From positions 434,001 to 498,000 of the forward strand of contig NZ_JACIBC010000004.1 in the NCBI RefSeq assembly GCF_014195095.1: a stretch of 64,000 nt of DNA, given 5' to 3'. Made by a program: the position numbers and the translations under genes. Source of the DNA: Rhizobium sp. BK602 (GTDB taxonomy: Bacteria; Pseudomonadota; Alphaproteobacteria; Rhizobiales; Rhizobiaceae). Positions 18,638 to 27,310 of the stretch are shown here, in pieces; within the stretch, counting starts at the first letter, position 1; every line of letters begins with the position of its first letter. The notes below the pieces were generated by a model. That model made no database searches, had not been told where the DNA came from, and saw nothing but the letters and a program-made list of their open reading frames with translations.

Positions 18638-18720
18638 GTCGGCCCTTTCTGATGCAGCCAATGGCCATTTGCCGGCGATTGCGCTTTCGCAGCCGGTTAA
18701 GGATCTGAAAGGAAAAGAAA

Positions 18721-20460
18721 ATGACCGCTCTCATCGTGGCCTATCTCGGCGGAGTGCTGACAATTCTCAGCCCATGTATTCTTCCGGTCCTTCCCTTTGT
18801 CTTGGCCCGCGCAGGCCAGCCTTTCGTAAGAAGCACCCTGCCGATGCTGGCCGGTCTGGCGCTCACCTTCGCGGCCGTCGGCTCGTTGGCGGCGATCGGC
18901 GGCGGTTGGGCCGTCCATGCCAACCAATATGGCCGATATCTGGCCCTTGGGCTTCTAGCCTTTTGGGGCGTGACGCTCCTCTGGCCGGGTCTTGCCGTCA
19001 TTCTAAGCCAACCAATCGTCGCATTGGGTGCCAGGCTGGCGAAGTCGGCCGGCAGCGCTCTTGCTCTCGGCATCGCCATCGGATTGCTCTGGACGCCGTG
19101 TGCCGGACCGATCCTCGGTCTCATCCTGACGGCCGCCGCGCTGGAGGGGGCGACCGCCCATACGGCGCTATTGCTTCTGGCCTATGCGGCGGGCGCGGCG
19201 ACGTCGCTGGCCGCTGCTCTTCTCGCCGGCGGCCGTCTTGTCGCGATCATGCGTGGAACGTTCCTTTCCGGAGAGCGCATTCGCCAAGCATTTGGCATCG
19301 CTGTGCTTTCCGGCGTTTCCGCCGTCGCGCTTGGCGTGGATACGGGCCTGTTGGCGCGATTGTCCTATGCCGGCACGACAAGGCTCGAAGAGGCCGTTCT
19401 CAAGGATTTCGCCCCCGATCGCGGCCGGCAGACGACAATGGTGGCCAGCAATACCTCGATATCCGTGGCGCAAAAGCCTGATTTCAAGAGCAGTCTTCCG
19501 GTCGAAGGCCGGCTGCCCTCCCTCGACGGCGCGGTCGAGTGGCTGAATTCGCCGCCGCTCACCGGCGAGCAACTCCGCGGTAAGGTCGTTCTCGTCGACT
19601 TCTGGACCTATTCCTGCATCAATTGCATCCGCACGCTTCCCTATATCCGCGCCTGGGCCGAGAAATACCGCGATCAGGGTCTTGTCGTCATCGGCGTGCA
19701 CGCGCCCGAATTCGCCTTCGAAAAGAAGATCGACAACGTCAAGGGCGCGCTGCGGGACTTCCGCATCGGCTATCCGGTTGCCATCGACAATGATTACCGG
19801 ATCTGGCGGGCGTTTCGGAACAGCTATTGGCCAGCACTCTATTTCATCGACACCCAGGGGCAGATCAGGCATCATGTCTTCGGGGAAGGGGAGTACGACA
19901 GATCGGAACAGGTCATTCAGGACTTGCTGGCCGAGGCGAGCGGCAAGGAAAGCGGCCACGCTCTGGTGACCCCCGCGGCAAGCGGCGCCGAAGCGGCACC
20001 GGATCTCGGCAATATCAGATCCGGCGAGACCTATCTCGGCTATGGCCAGGCAGCCAATTTCGTCTCGCCCGAGGGTTTGAGGGGCGATGTTGCCCAGGAT
20101 TATACGCCCGGCCAGCCGGGGCTCAATGCATGGGGCCTTTCGGGCAACTGGACGATCGCTTCCGAGCAAGCCAGCCTCAACAAGGCCGGCGGCGGCATCA
20201 CCTACCGATTCCAGGCCCGCGACCTGCACCTTGTTCTCGGCCCCGGCAGTGACGGCAAACCGGTGCGCTTCCAGGTTACGGTCGATGGCAAGGCTCCTGG
20301 CCCAAGTCACGGCAGCGATACGGATGCCGATGGCTACGGAACGATCACCGAAACCCGCCTGTACCAGCTTGTCCGTCAGGCAGGCCCGGTGATGAAACGC
20401 ACGTTCGAGATCCGCTTCCTCGATCCAGGCGTTCAGGCCTTTGCTTTCACCTTTGGATAG
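18721..20460 (+). CDS. dipZ: DipZ-like thiol-disulfide protein: CcdA-type membrane domain fused to thioredoxin and C-terminal domain
   Basis: A 579-residue membrane protein that should carry reducing equivalents from cytoplasm to periplasm. Residues 1-210 form a six-helix CcdA/DsbD-beta-like domain with its two redox cysteines in LSPCILPVLPF and LLWTPCAGPILG. A linker leads to a thioredoxin/AhpC-TSA domain with the active site FWTYSCINCIRTLPYIRAW (Cys-Ile-Asn-Cys). The final 150 residues are the DipZ-type domain (GETYLGYGQAANFVSPEG, YRFQARDLHLVLGP). It starts at the ATG after GGAAAAG. The promoter shares elements with the exported hydrolase, suggesting common control by the two-component pair between them. 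Confidence 0.92.
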   Translation: MTALIVAYLGGVLTILSPCILPVLPFVLARAGQPFVRSTLPMLAGLALTFAAVGSLAAIGGGWAVHANQYGRYLALGLLAFWGVTLLWPGLAVILSQPIVALGARLAKSAGSALALGIAIGLLWTPCAGPILGLILTAAALEGATAHTALLLLAYAAGAATSLAAALLAGGRLVAIMRGTFLSGERIRQAFGIAVLSGVSAVALGVDTGLLARLSYAGTTRLEEAVLKDFAPDRGRQTTMVASNTSISVAQKPDFKSSLPVEGRLPSLDGAVEWLNSPPLTGEQLRGKVVLVDFWTYSCINCIRTLPYIRAWAEKYRDQGLVVIGVHAPEFAFEKKIDNVKGALRDFRIGYPVAIDNDYRIWRAFRNSYWPALYFIDTQGQIRHHVFGEGEYDRSEQVIQDLLAEASGKESGHALVTPAASGAEAAPDLGNIRSGETYLGYGQAANFVSPEGLRGDVAQDYTPGQPGLNAWGLSGNWTIASEQASLNKAGGGITYRFQARDLHLVLGPGSDGKPVRFQVTVDGKAPGPSHGSDTDADGYGTITETRLYQLVRQAGPVMKRTFEIRFLDPGVQAFAFTFG

Positions 20461-20567
20461 GATGCATGAATAACGGAAGTAAAAGCCCGATATGTTTCCG
20501 TTTGCATGCGATAGATGAGGAAGCAGAAGGGGTCGCGATTTCGCCATTCACGGTAAATGGGAGCACA

Positions 20568-20770
20568 TTCGACATGAACCCAGCACAGCGCGTGATTCCC
20601 GACGTGGAACTGGCCGGCGTCGTTGGACACGATCACCGTGCTGCCCATCAGGCCGTGATGACGGATAGAACCCCAAGTGTTCCAATCTGTGTCATCGCAA
20701 AGGAACGCCTCTCCGGAGCAGCAGGTGATGGTGTTGAGGAGGCGCTTAAGATCGGCTCAAAACGCGCTGT
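20568..20770 (-). pseudogene. Transposase remnant (DDE type, IS66-like)
   Basis: Reverse-strand translation gives ADLKRLLNTITCCSGEAFL, then CDDTDWNTWGSIRHHGLM and GSTVIVSNDAGQFHVGNHA followed by LCWVHVE, a recognisable internal segment of a DDE transposase. The reading is interrupted upstream by a TGA where the family has Trp, and downstream similarity ends abruptly at HVE. Neither terminal repeats nor the remaining domains are visible, so this is debris, not a mobile element. Confidence 0.65.
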
Positions 20771-21334
20771 CCTCCGTCGAAGTCTATATCAGGTCCTAGA
20801 GCGCGCTCACGGCTAACTCCAGGCGGGCGATCGATAGCGCCTCATGGAGCCTCCTCAGCGTCCCACCGGAAACGCTCGAATCTCATGTTTTCGAGGGTGG
20901 ATACAAGGAAGCGTCTCCGAACTTCACGTTATGGAGCGGGCCATCGCAGCGCATTTGGGAAAAGAAGCGCGTGAATTCTTTGGCGTGGATGCCCGTTCAC
21001 TAACCGCAACTTGTTGGCCCATTTGTGATATCGCGGACCTTGCCGGCATCACCGTTGTCTTGAGCGCACTAGGCACCTTACGCCGCAGTTCCATAACCGA
21101 GAGCGCGGTTCGGGCTAAGGTTTTCAATAGCTTATTTCTCTGACGACCGGAGACGCGCCGCTTCATATCTCTTCAAGAGCTGCGGTAGTTCAAATTATCC
21201 TCACAGGGACGGACTGTGGATTTGACCTTTTGTCGATCCATTCAAACAAAACGGGGCAACCGCTACCCCGGTGCAAATCTGTATCTACCTCATAGACATT
21301 GATGGTGGCCTCTCAAAGTCGCGTTCAATAGAAA
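20771..21334. other. Gene-poor spacer after the dipZ-like gene
   Basis: Frames of up to 99 codons exist here (20844-21143 on +), but none has a ribosome-binding site, codon pattern or family resemblance that I can support. Given the adjacent transposase remnant it is probably decayed mobile-element sequence. Confidence 0.45.
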
Positions 21335-22387
21335 TTAAACCTGCCTGAAAGCAATCGACGTCGGACTCCCGACCGGGATCACTTCGCCTGTCGCAATCAA
21401 TTGCCCATCCCCGCAGCGGAATTGAACGATGCAATCACTGTCTTCGTTTGCCACATACAAATACCGTTCGTCCGGATCGAGCGCAAAGAAGCGCGGTGTA
21501 CGGCCTTGCGACGGCTCCCATCCCTTGGGCGCGAGAACGCCGTCTTCGTCGATATCGAAGATGGTGATGGAATCGTGCCCGCGGTTGGAGGTGTAGAGAA
21601 AACGCCCGTCCCTGCTGATCTCGATCTCGGAGGCGCGGCTGTTGCCGACATAGCTCCGTGGCAGGGCGGATAGGATATCGCGGGGCGTCATACTGCCGGT
21701 CGCATCATCGAAGTCATAGGTCGTCACTGTCGAGTCGAGCTCGTTCAGCACATAGGCCAACGGTAGCTTGGGATGAAAGACGACATGGCGCGGGCCGGCA
21801 TTTTCGCGGCAGGGGGTCCGATGCACCACCTCGAGCCTGCCCGTCTCGCCATCGAGCCGCACGACCGAAATCTGGTCGTTTCCCTTCTCCGGCACGACGA
21901 TCCATCGGCCCGACGGGGAGAACGGCGCATGATGCGGCCGGCCGTAATCCTGTTCGATCCTGTGCGGACCAAGCGTTCCCGGCAGCGCGCAGAGATCGGC
22001 CAGCGGCAGCAGTTCGCCGTCCGGTGAGATCGGCAGGTTGGCAAGGCTGTCGGTCTTGTAGTTCGGGACGACGAGCCAGCGCTGGGCTGGGTCGATCGCG
22101 AGGTGAACGGGATTGCGCCCACGGGTCGATTGCTTGCCGAATGGCGCGATCTGGCCGCTTTCGCGCAGAATCCGATAGGCGGTGACGAGGTCGAAATCGC
22201 CATGCACGGAATAGAGCACGTCGAGGCTCGGGTGAAGCGCGAGGAAGGAAGGATTTTCTTCCGTCGCCAGCAGTTGGACCCTGGTCCAGGCCCCCGTCGC
22301 ATCATCCACCGCATAAACGCTGATGCCTTCCCCACGCGCATTCCGCGCACGGGTCGTCCGGCAGCCGAGATAGGCAAAGAGTGTCAT
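21335..22387 (-). CDS. Lactonase family beta-propeller protein (copy 1)
   Basis: A 350-residue seven-bladed beta-propeller of the 6-phosphogluconolactonase/carboxy-cis,cis-muconate cyclase superfamily (Pgl/YbhE-like). Repeated blade motifs are visible: VHLAIDPAQRWLVVPNY, PHHAPFSPSGRWIVVPEKG, PRHVVFHPKLPLAYVLNELD and EIEISRDGRFLYTSNRGHD. No signal peptide, so it acts in the cytoplasm. It opens or closes sugar-acid lactones in characterised relatives; the substrate here is unknown. It overlaps the dctA stop by 4 bases, so lactonase and C4-dicarboxylate carrier are co-translated. A paralogue lies at 39127-40200 sharing the N-terminal RTTRARNARG. Confidence 0.88.
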   Translation of the reverse strand: MTLFAYLGCRTTRARNARGEGISVYAVDDATGAWTRVQLLATEENPSFLALHPSLDVLYSVHGDFDLVTAYRILRESGQIAPFGKQSTRGRNPVHLAIDPAQRWLVVPNYKTDSLANLPISPDGELLPLADLCALPGTLGPHRIEQDYGRPHHAPFSPSGRWIVVPEKGNDQISVVRLDGETGRLEVVHRTPCRENAGPRHVVFHPKLPLAYVLNELDSTVTTYDFDDATGSMTPRDILSALPRSYVGNSRASEIEISRDGRFLYTSNRGHDSITIFDIDEDGVLAPKGWEPSQGRTPRFFALDPDERYLYVANEDSDCIVQFRCGDGQLIATGEVIPVGSPTSIAFRQV

Positions 22388-23700
22388 ATGGTCCTCGATG
22401 AGAGTGTTTCATTGCTTTCGGCGGCCGCCAAGCCAGTGCCGGCGTTCTTGCCGGCAAGCACCAAGCGCGCCTGCGCTCGGTCAAGCTTGCCTTCCCACTG
22501 GGCGACGAAGATAGTGGCGACGGCATTGCCGATGAAGGATGTGACCGCACGCGCCTCGCCCATGAAGCGGTCGACGCCGATCAAAAGGCCGATGGCGGGG
22601 AGCGGGATTGTTCCGACACTGGCGAGCGTTGCGGCAAGCGCGACGAAACCGCCTCCGGGGACGCCACTCATGCCCTTCGAGGTGAACGAACCGATGAGCA
22701 GGATGACGATCTGCTGCGTAAGGGACAGCTCGATGTTCAGGGCCTGCGATAGAAACACGACGGCCATCGTCAGATAGATGCAGACGCCATCGATATTGAA
22801 GGCATATCCCGTCGGCGCCACAAGCCCGACGATGGTCTTGTCGCAGCCCAGGCGCTCGAGTTTCTGCAGGAGGCGCGGAAGAGCGGGCTCGGCGCTGCCG
22901 GCGCCAAGGACGATGACGATCTCGTCCTTGAGATAGATGACAAGACGCCAGATGCTCACGCCGGCATAGCGGCTGATCGCCCCCAGCAGGACGAAGATGA
23001 AGATCGCGCATGTGAGATAGAATGCGATCATCAGCTTCAGATAGGGAATGAGGCTGGCCGCGCCGAACTTGCCGATGGTGAAGGCCATCGCCCCGAAAGC
23101 GCCGAGCGGCGCGAGATACATCAGAAAGCCGACCATCCTGAAGAACAGGTCGGAGACCTGCTCGATGATGGCGGTGAGCTGTTCGCTCGCGCGGCCGGCG
23201 CGGGCAAGGGCGCATCCCGTCAGCACGGCGATGAAGACCACCGGAAGGATTTCGCCGTTCACGAAGGCCGCAACGAAAGTATCCGGAATGATCTTCAGGA
23301 AGAAATCGACCAGATGTTGGGATTCCGCGGTTTTCGCAAAGCCGGCTACGGCATCCGCCTTCAGCGACGCCGGATCGATGTTCATTCCGGCACCCGGCTC
23401 GATGATATGCGCAACGACAAGCCCGATGAACAAGGCGGCCGTCGTCACGATCTCGAAATAGAGGACCGTCGTCAGCCCGACCCGTCCGAGCGCTTTCATA
23501 TCAGACATCCTGGCGATGCCGATGACGATGATCGTAAAGATCACCGGCGCGACGACCATTTTCAGGAGCTTGATGAAGCCATCCCCGAGCGGCTTCATAT
23601 CGACGCCGAGGTCGGGGAAGAAATGTCCGACAAGAATGCCGAGCACCGCGCCGATGATGACCTGAACGTATAATGGTTTGAGATGTCTGCCGATGGCCAT
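22384..23700 (-). CDS. dctA: C4-dicarboxylate transport protein DctA (DAACS family)
   Basis: Proton- or sodium-coupled symporter for succinate, malate and fumarate. The 438-residue product shows family hallmarks: LYVQVIIGAVLGILVGHFFP at the N-terminus, the re-entrant loop LGAGSAEPALPRLLQKLERL, the stretch APTGYAFNIDGVCIYLTMA and the second hairpin KGMSGVPGGGFVALAATLAS. The promoter-proximal region carries AAAGCCAATTTT (reverse strand, 23730-23741), also present before the dehydrogenase gene at 27311. Translational coupling to a lactonase is not the usual dctA setting, so this is probably a pathway-specific paralogue and not the DctBD-controlled symbiotic gene. Confidence 0.93.
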   Translation of the reverse strand: MAIGRHLKPLYVQVIIGAVLGILVGHFFPDLGVDMKPLGDGFIKLLKMVVAPVIFTIIVIGIARMSDMKALGRVGLTTVLYFEIVTTAALFIGLVVAHIIEPGAGMNIDPASLKADAVAGFAKTAESQHLVDFFLKIIPDTFVAAFVNGEILPVVFIAVLTGCALARAGRASEQLTAIIEQVSDLFFRMVGFLMYLAPLGAFGAMAFTIGKFGAASLIPYLKLMIAFYLTCAIFIFVLLGAISRYAGVSIWRLVIYLKDEIVIVLGAGSAEPALPRLLQKLERLGCDKTIVGLVAPTGYAFNIDGVCIYLTMAVVFLSQALNIELSLTQQIVILLIGSFTSKGMSGVPGGGFVALAATLASVGTIPLPAIGLLIGVDRFMGEARAVTSFIGNAVATIFVAQWEGKLDRAQARLVLAGKNAGTGLAAAESNETLSSRTI

Positions 23701-23729
23701 TCCTGCCTCCTCCTTTGGCTCTCCTTGCT

Positions 23730-23741
23730 AAAATTGGCTTT
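23730..23741 (-). promoter_or_regulatory. Candidate GntR operator upstream of dctA
   Basis: AAAGCCAATTTT on the reverse strand (within CTATAAAAGCCAATTTTAGC), 30-41 bases before dctA. The same 12-mer is at 27068-27079. The motif resembles the ATAAAATGCAATTG core of the sites at 36991 and 40254. Confidence 0.45.
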
Positions 23742-23967
23742 TATAGCAATTAAAAGCAATATGGAAGCATCCATAAGTCGCGGAATGCATCAGATTTGGT
23801 TTTTACGATTTCAATAACCTATTAAAGAAGCATACATGCGGGCACGCGCCATGCTTCGACGCATGCGCGGAAATGACCGCGGCATCAATAGATGCGGTCT
23901 CTTATGAAGGGGAGGATGTGATGCCGCTGATCTCCTGCGAGGCATCGAGGTCATTTTGCCGCGCGAC

Positions 23968-24741
23968 CTAGCGGGAGGCCACGATGAACAGGCGCGGAAA
24001 CGGCAGAAGCACCGTGCCGTCGGGCATCACCGGATAGCTGTCGGCAAGAATGCCCCTGTAGACCTTGAGATATTCGGCCTGCTCTTCGGGGGACAGGCGG
24101 CTCAGATAGGGCAGAAGCCCCGACCCCTTGAACCAGTCGACGATCCCGTCCAGTCCGGCCAGGGGATGATTGTAGGTCGTCCGCCAGATATCGATCCTTG
24201 CCGCATGCGGCTTCAGGATCGACCAATAGTCGGATGCCGACAGGATCGTCGTGCGCTCGCCGTCGGCGGCGCGAAGACGGTCGGCCCAGCGGCCGTCAGC
24301 GGCAGCGGTCCTCATGCCGACATGGGTCGGTTCGTCCAGATTATCCGGCATCTGGATGGCCAGAGTGCCGCCGTCCTTCAGGAAGGACATCAGCTTCGGC
24401 AGCAGCGTTTCGTGATCGGGCAGCCATTGCAGGACGGCATTCGCAAACAAGAGGTCCTGCGGTGCATCCGGCTTCCAATCCGTAATGTCGGCAAGCTCGA
24501 AACGGCAGGAGGCAAGACGCGTCCTCGCCGCTTCGATCATCTTCGGCGACGAATCCATTCCGAGCACATCGGCTGCGGGAAAGCGCTCGATCAGCAACTC
24601 GGTCGAGTTGCCGGGACCGCAGCCGATATCGGTGATTTCGGTCGCATCCGGTGCCGCCACACGCGCCAGCAGATCCATGGCCGGACGGGTGCGATGATCT
24701 TCGAACTTGAGATATTGAGACGGCGACCAGGGTGCGGACAC
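23968..24741 (-). CDS. tam: Trans-aconitate 2-methyltransferase
   Basis: SAM-dependent methyltransferase that esterifies trans-aconitate, an inhibitory isomer of the aconitase intermediate. The N-terminal signature WSPSQYLKFEDHRTRPAMDL is that of Tam, followed by SAM-binding motif I DIGCGPGNSTELL and MIEAARTRL, then FANAVLQWLPDH and QMPDNLDEPTH. The 257 residues match the family. The start codon is GTG at 24741 with AAAGGAG eight bases upstream. It is divergent from a binding-protein-like gene across an inverted repeat. The aconitate link fits the aconitase gene at 41715. Confidence 0.93.
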   Translation of the reverse strand: MSAPWSPSQYLKFEDHRTRPAMDLLARVAAPDATEITDIGCGPGNSTELLIERFPAADVLGMDSSPKMIEAARTRLASCRFELADITDWKPDAPQDLLFANAVLQWLPDHETLLPKLMSFLKDGGTLAIQMPDNLDEPTHVGMRTAAADGRWADRLRAADGERTTILSASDYWSILKPHAARIDIWRTTYNHPLAGLDGIVDWFKGSGLLPYLSRLSPEEQAEYLKVYRGILADSYPVMPDGTVLLPFPRLFIVASR

Positions 24742-24765
24742 GGCGATGCTCCTTTGCTTCGGTCA

Positions 24766-24805
24766 ATGCATTTGCATTTCTATATTTATAAATGCAATAA
24801 TGCAT
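24766..24805. promoter_or_regulatory. Imperfect palindrome in the tam / binding-protein divergent promoter
   Basis: ATGCATTTGCATTT (24766-24779) faces AAATGCAATAATGCAT (24790-24805), which on the other strand reads ATGCATTATTGCATTT. The 40-bp symmetrical element lies between two divergent genes. Its right arm, TATAAATGCAATAATGC, resembles the GntR-type site at 36991 (TATAAAATGCAATTGTGC). Confidence 0.5.
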
Positions 24806-24829
24806 CATCGAAATGCAGCAGGACATCCC

Positions 24830-25576
24830 ATGCAAGCCAATCCCTTCGAACTCTCCGAACAAGAACGCAACGAACTCGCCCCACAAGGCACGCTGCTGGC
24901 CGGCATCGCCGTCGGCCCGGCCGCCTCGGCAGTCTGGTGCGTGCGCGATTCTACGAGCGGCGAACCGCGCGGCGTGACCGTGACGCTGGCGCGTGAGATT
25001 GCCCGGCGCTGCTCTCTTCCGCTGCAACTGGTGGAATTCGCCAGTTCGGGCGATATCGTCGCCAATGCCGACAATGGCTCCTGGACGCTTTCCTTCGTGC
25101 CGATCGACGACGAACGGCGCAAGCTGGTTGCGGTTGGCCCGAACTATTATCTGGGCGTAAGCACCTATCTCACCCGCGCCGATGAGTTTCGCAGCGTGGC
25201 GGATGTCGACGCGAACAATGTCCGGGTCGCCGGAATTGCCGGAACCGCAACGTTCCGCAGTGCGGAGAAGTCACTTCACCGCACCGCCATCGAACCGATC
25301 GCATCGCTCGACGACGCGGTTGCCAGGTTCCGAAACCGCGACATCGATGCGCTCGCGCTTGGAAAAGAATCGATCCTGAGCCTGCTTGCTGATTTCAAGG
25401 ACTGCCACGCGGTGGAAGGCCATTTCCACGAGGCCGGAACGGCAGTCGTGGTGCCGAAGCCGCATGCCCGCGCGCTGGCGGCAGCGACGCGAATGATCGA
25501 CGCGATGAAAGCCGACGGCACGATCAGGCGCGTGTTCGATGAGAACCGGATGCCGCATGCGGCCGTTGCACCATAA
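24830..25576 (+). CDS. Leaderless periplasmic-binding-protein-like (transporter substrate-binding domain) protein
   Basis: A 248-residue protein with the bacterial solute-binding fold of family 3 (amino-acid type): GEPRGVTVTLAREIARRCSL, FVPIDDERRKLVAVGPNYYL, VRVAGIAGTATFRSAEKSL and IDALALGKESILSLLADF. No signal peptide precedes MQANPFELSEQERNEL, and no permease or ATPase gene is adjacent, so it is either cytoplasmic or uses a non-classical route. The start at 24830 has AGGAC upstream; in-frame ATGs upstream would add only an odd Cys/Ile-rich tail. Such stand-alone domains can sense metabolites; the role is unknown. Confidence 0.78.
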   Translation: MQANPFELSEQERNELAPQGTLLAGIAVGPAASAVWCVRDSTSGEPRGVTVTLAREIARRCSLPLQLVEFASSGDIVANADNGSWTLSFVPIDDERRKLVAVGPNYYLGVSTYLTRADEFRSVADVDANNVRVAGIAGTATFRSAEKSLHRTAIEPIASLDDAVARFRNRDIDALALGKESILSLLADFKDCHAVEGHFHEAGTAVVVPKPHARALAAATRMIDAMKADGTIRRVFDENRMPHAAVAP

Positions 25577-25631
25577 CGGTTTTCTTATCTGGCAAATCCA
25601 TTGAGGCCAGACTTTGCGCTACTCAGATATC

Positions 25632-25647
25632 GGATAAGGCCTTATCC
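25632..25647. promoter_or_regulatory. Perfect 16-bp palindrome upstream of the GntR regulator
   Basis: GGATAAGGCCTTATCC ends 34 bases before the regulator start, with a further GGGATAACG at 25661. It is a candidate autoregulatory operator, judged from symmetry and position only. Confidence 0.45.
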
Positions 25648-25681
25648 TGACGGTGATTCAGGGATAACGAGTGCACTATAG

Positions 25682-26605
25682 ATGCGAAGCAGCCAGCTCA
25701 CGACGAATATTGCGAAGGAGATCGCTCAGCTGATCCGGTCCGGCGACCTCAAACCGGAAGAGCATCTGAGCACTCAGGGGTTGGCGGACAAGTTCGGCGT
25801 ATCCCGCTCGCCGGTGCGGGAGGCGATGCAGGTGCTGTTCGAACAGGGCCTGCTGGAGCAGAAACCGAATCGCGGCTTCTTCGTCTCGGCGACGGTGACG
25901 ATCGAAGAGAATGGCGCGCCCGATGACCAGCTGCCGGAAACGATGAGCGACTATCATCGGCTGGCCGAGGACTGGTTGACCGATCGGATTCCGGCCGACG
26001 TGACCGAGCAGATGCTTCGCGAACGCTACGATCTGACCAAGGCACAGCTCAACGACATTCTGGTGCGCGCCACCAGAGAGGGCTGGGCCGAACGCAAACA
26101 GGGCTACGGCTGGCGACTGCTGCCGGTCGCCAAGACGGCGGAAGCCTTCGAGCAGATTTATCGCTTCCGCATGCTGATCGAGCCGGCGGCCATGCTGGAG
26201 CCCACCTTCGCGCTCGATCGCAAGATCATCGAGGAACAGCGGCGCATCCAGGAGCGCATGCTGGCGACCGACATCCGGAACCTGCCCGCCGAGCGGCTCC
26301 TCTACAACGGCTCGCTCTTTCATGAAGAGCTGATCAAGATGTCCGGCAATCCGTTCTTTCACATTTCACTGGTCCGGGTAAACCGGATGCGCCGTCTGCT
26401 CGAATATCGGTCCAATGTCGACCGCGACCGACTGCACGTCCAGTGTCAGGAGCATCTCGCAATCCTGTCCCTGCTGGAGAAAGGCGAAATCGTCGAGGCG
26501 TCCTATGCTATGCGCCGCCATCTCGGCGGCGCGCTGTCGCGCAAGTCTCCGCTGCAATGGTCGCAGGAAGCCGCGGAAAGCCGTCGCGCGGAACTCGTCA
26601 AATAG
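25682..26605 (+). CDS. GntR-family (FCD) transcriptional regulator, copy 1
   Basis: A 307-residue regulator. The N-terminal GntR winged helix is LADKFGVSRSPVREAMQVLF and the wing FVSATVTI (about residues 5-78). Unusually, a second winged-helix-like segment follows (LRERYDLTKAQLNDILVRA then EGWAERKQGYGWRLLPV, about 117-158). The helical effector domain of the FCD class comes last (EQIYRFRMLIEPAAMLEP, FHEELIKMSGNPFFHISLV, EHLAILSLLEKGE). It lies amid the organic-acid genes and is paralogous to the regulator at 38252. Likely effectors are the acids handled by the neighbouring genes (inference). Confidence 0.9.
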   Translation: MRSSQLTTNIAKEIAQLIRSGDLKPEEHLSTQGLADKFGVSRSPVREAMQVLFEQGLLEQKPNRGFFVSATVTIEENGAPDDQLPETMSDYHRLAEDWLTDRIPADVTEQMLRERYDLTKAQLNDILVRATREGWAERKQGYGWRLLPVAKTAEAFEQIYRFRMLIEPAAMLEPTFALDRKIIEEQRRIQERMLATDIRNLPAERLLYNGSLFHEELIKMSGNPFFHISLVRVNRMRRLLEYRSNVDRDRLHVQCQEHLAILSLLEKGEIVEASYAMRRHLGGALSRKSPLQWSQEAAESRRAELVK

Positions 26606-26660
26606 CCGGCTATTCCGAGTTGGCGCTTCAGCCTTTCCATTGACGCGCCGCGTCACCACC

Positions 26661-26945
26661 CTAGCCGGTGATGTGGAACTCCGACGGCATCTCCGCCAGC
26701 GAAACCGGTTGTCTTTCGACACGGGAAACCGATGCGCCCGGCGGGCCATGCCAAAGACGTTGCAGCATGGCCGAGACCGCCGCATCCGGGCCGACGATCA
26801 AAGCGGCGACAGATCCGTCCGCATTGTTGCGGACCCATCCAGCCAGGCCAAGCCGCAAGGCCTCGCTGCGCGTCCAGACACGAAAACCAACCCCCTGCAC
26901 CTTCCCCTCGATCCGCACCATGGCGGCAATACGATCATCGGCCAT
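26661..26945 (-). CDS. acyP: Acylphosphatase
   Basis: Small cytoplasmic enzyme hydrolysing acyl phosphates. The 94 residues contain both family signatures: GKVQGVGFRVWTRSEA with the phosphate-binding Arg, and LGLAGWVRNNADGSVAALIVG with the catalytic Asn. Start chosen at 26945 (MADDRIAAMVRIEG); the longer frame upstream has no family resemblance. It converges with the GntR gene; the 55-base gap includes the palindrome TGACGCGCCGCGTCA. Confidence 0.93.
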   Translation of the reverse strand: MADDRIAAMVRIEGKVQGVGFRVWTRSEALRLGLAGWVRNNADGSVAALIVGPDAAVSAMLQRLWHGPPGASVSRVERQPVSLAEMPSEFHITG

Positions 26946-27067
26946 AGCCGCCTCCTGTTGCAGCAGGATTGAAGATGTGAGGCCGGAGAACCGAAGCAAG
27001 GGCATTCAATTGCTTGTGGCCGTGAACATCGCTGGATTGGTTGCCATTATTGTATTTACAAAATTAC

Positions 27068-27255
27068 AAAGCCAATTTTTGAGCAGAAAATCTCTTCTTT
27101 CGCCATGGCTTGATTGGATTTTTCAGAATCAGAATCCAACTTTCGTTGGAGCAAGGGAATGGAAATCTCATTGCGGCCGACAACAGAACGAAAATTAGAA
27201 AAAGCTGCCGCATCACAATAACAATTTGCATTTTCAAATCTAAAAAGCCAATATG
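27068..27255 (+). promoter_or_regulatory. Promoter region of the dehydrogenase gene with two GntR-type boxes
   Basis: The 365-base gap between acyP and the dehydrogenase is AT-rich and without a gene. It carries AAAGCCAATTTT (27068-27079), identical to the box before dctA, and AAAGCCAATATG (27244-27255) close to the gene. An ATTTGCATTTTCAAAT stretch (27225-27240) resembles the reverse of the site at 40254. It is a likely target of the neighbouring GntR regulator. Confidence 0.45.
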
Positions 27256-27310
27256 ATCCCGTAATGATGTGCGGCGGACAGGGCTGTCGCCTTCCAGGGA
27301 GATTGATCAC

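Noticed and set aside
20466..20816. A 116-codon + strand frame after dipZ
   Set aside because: It runs antisense to recognisable transposase sequence and has no family resemblance.
21249..21275. GGGGC/CCCC stretch as a terminator for the first lactonase promoter region
   Set aside because: Stem too short and no T-run; it also lies downstream of the wrong strand for an obvious transcript end.
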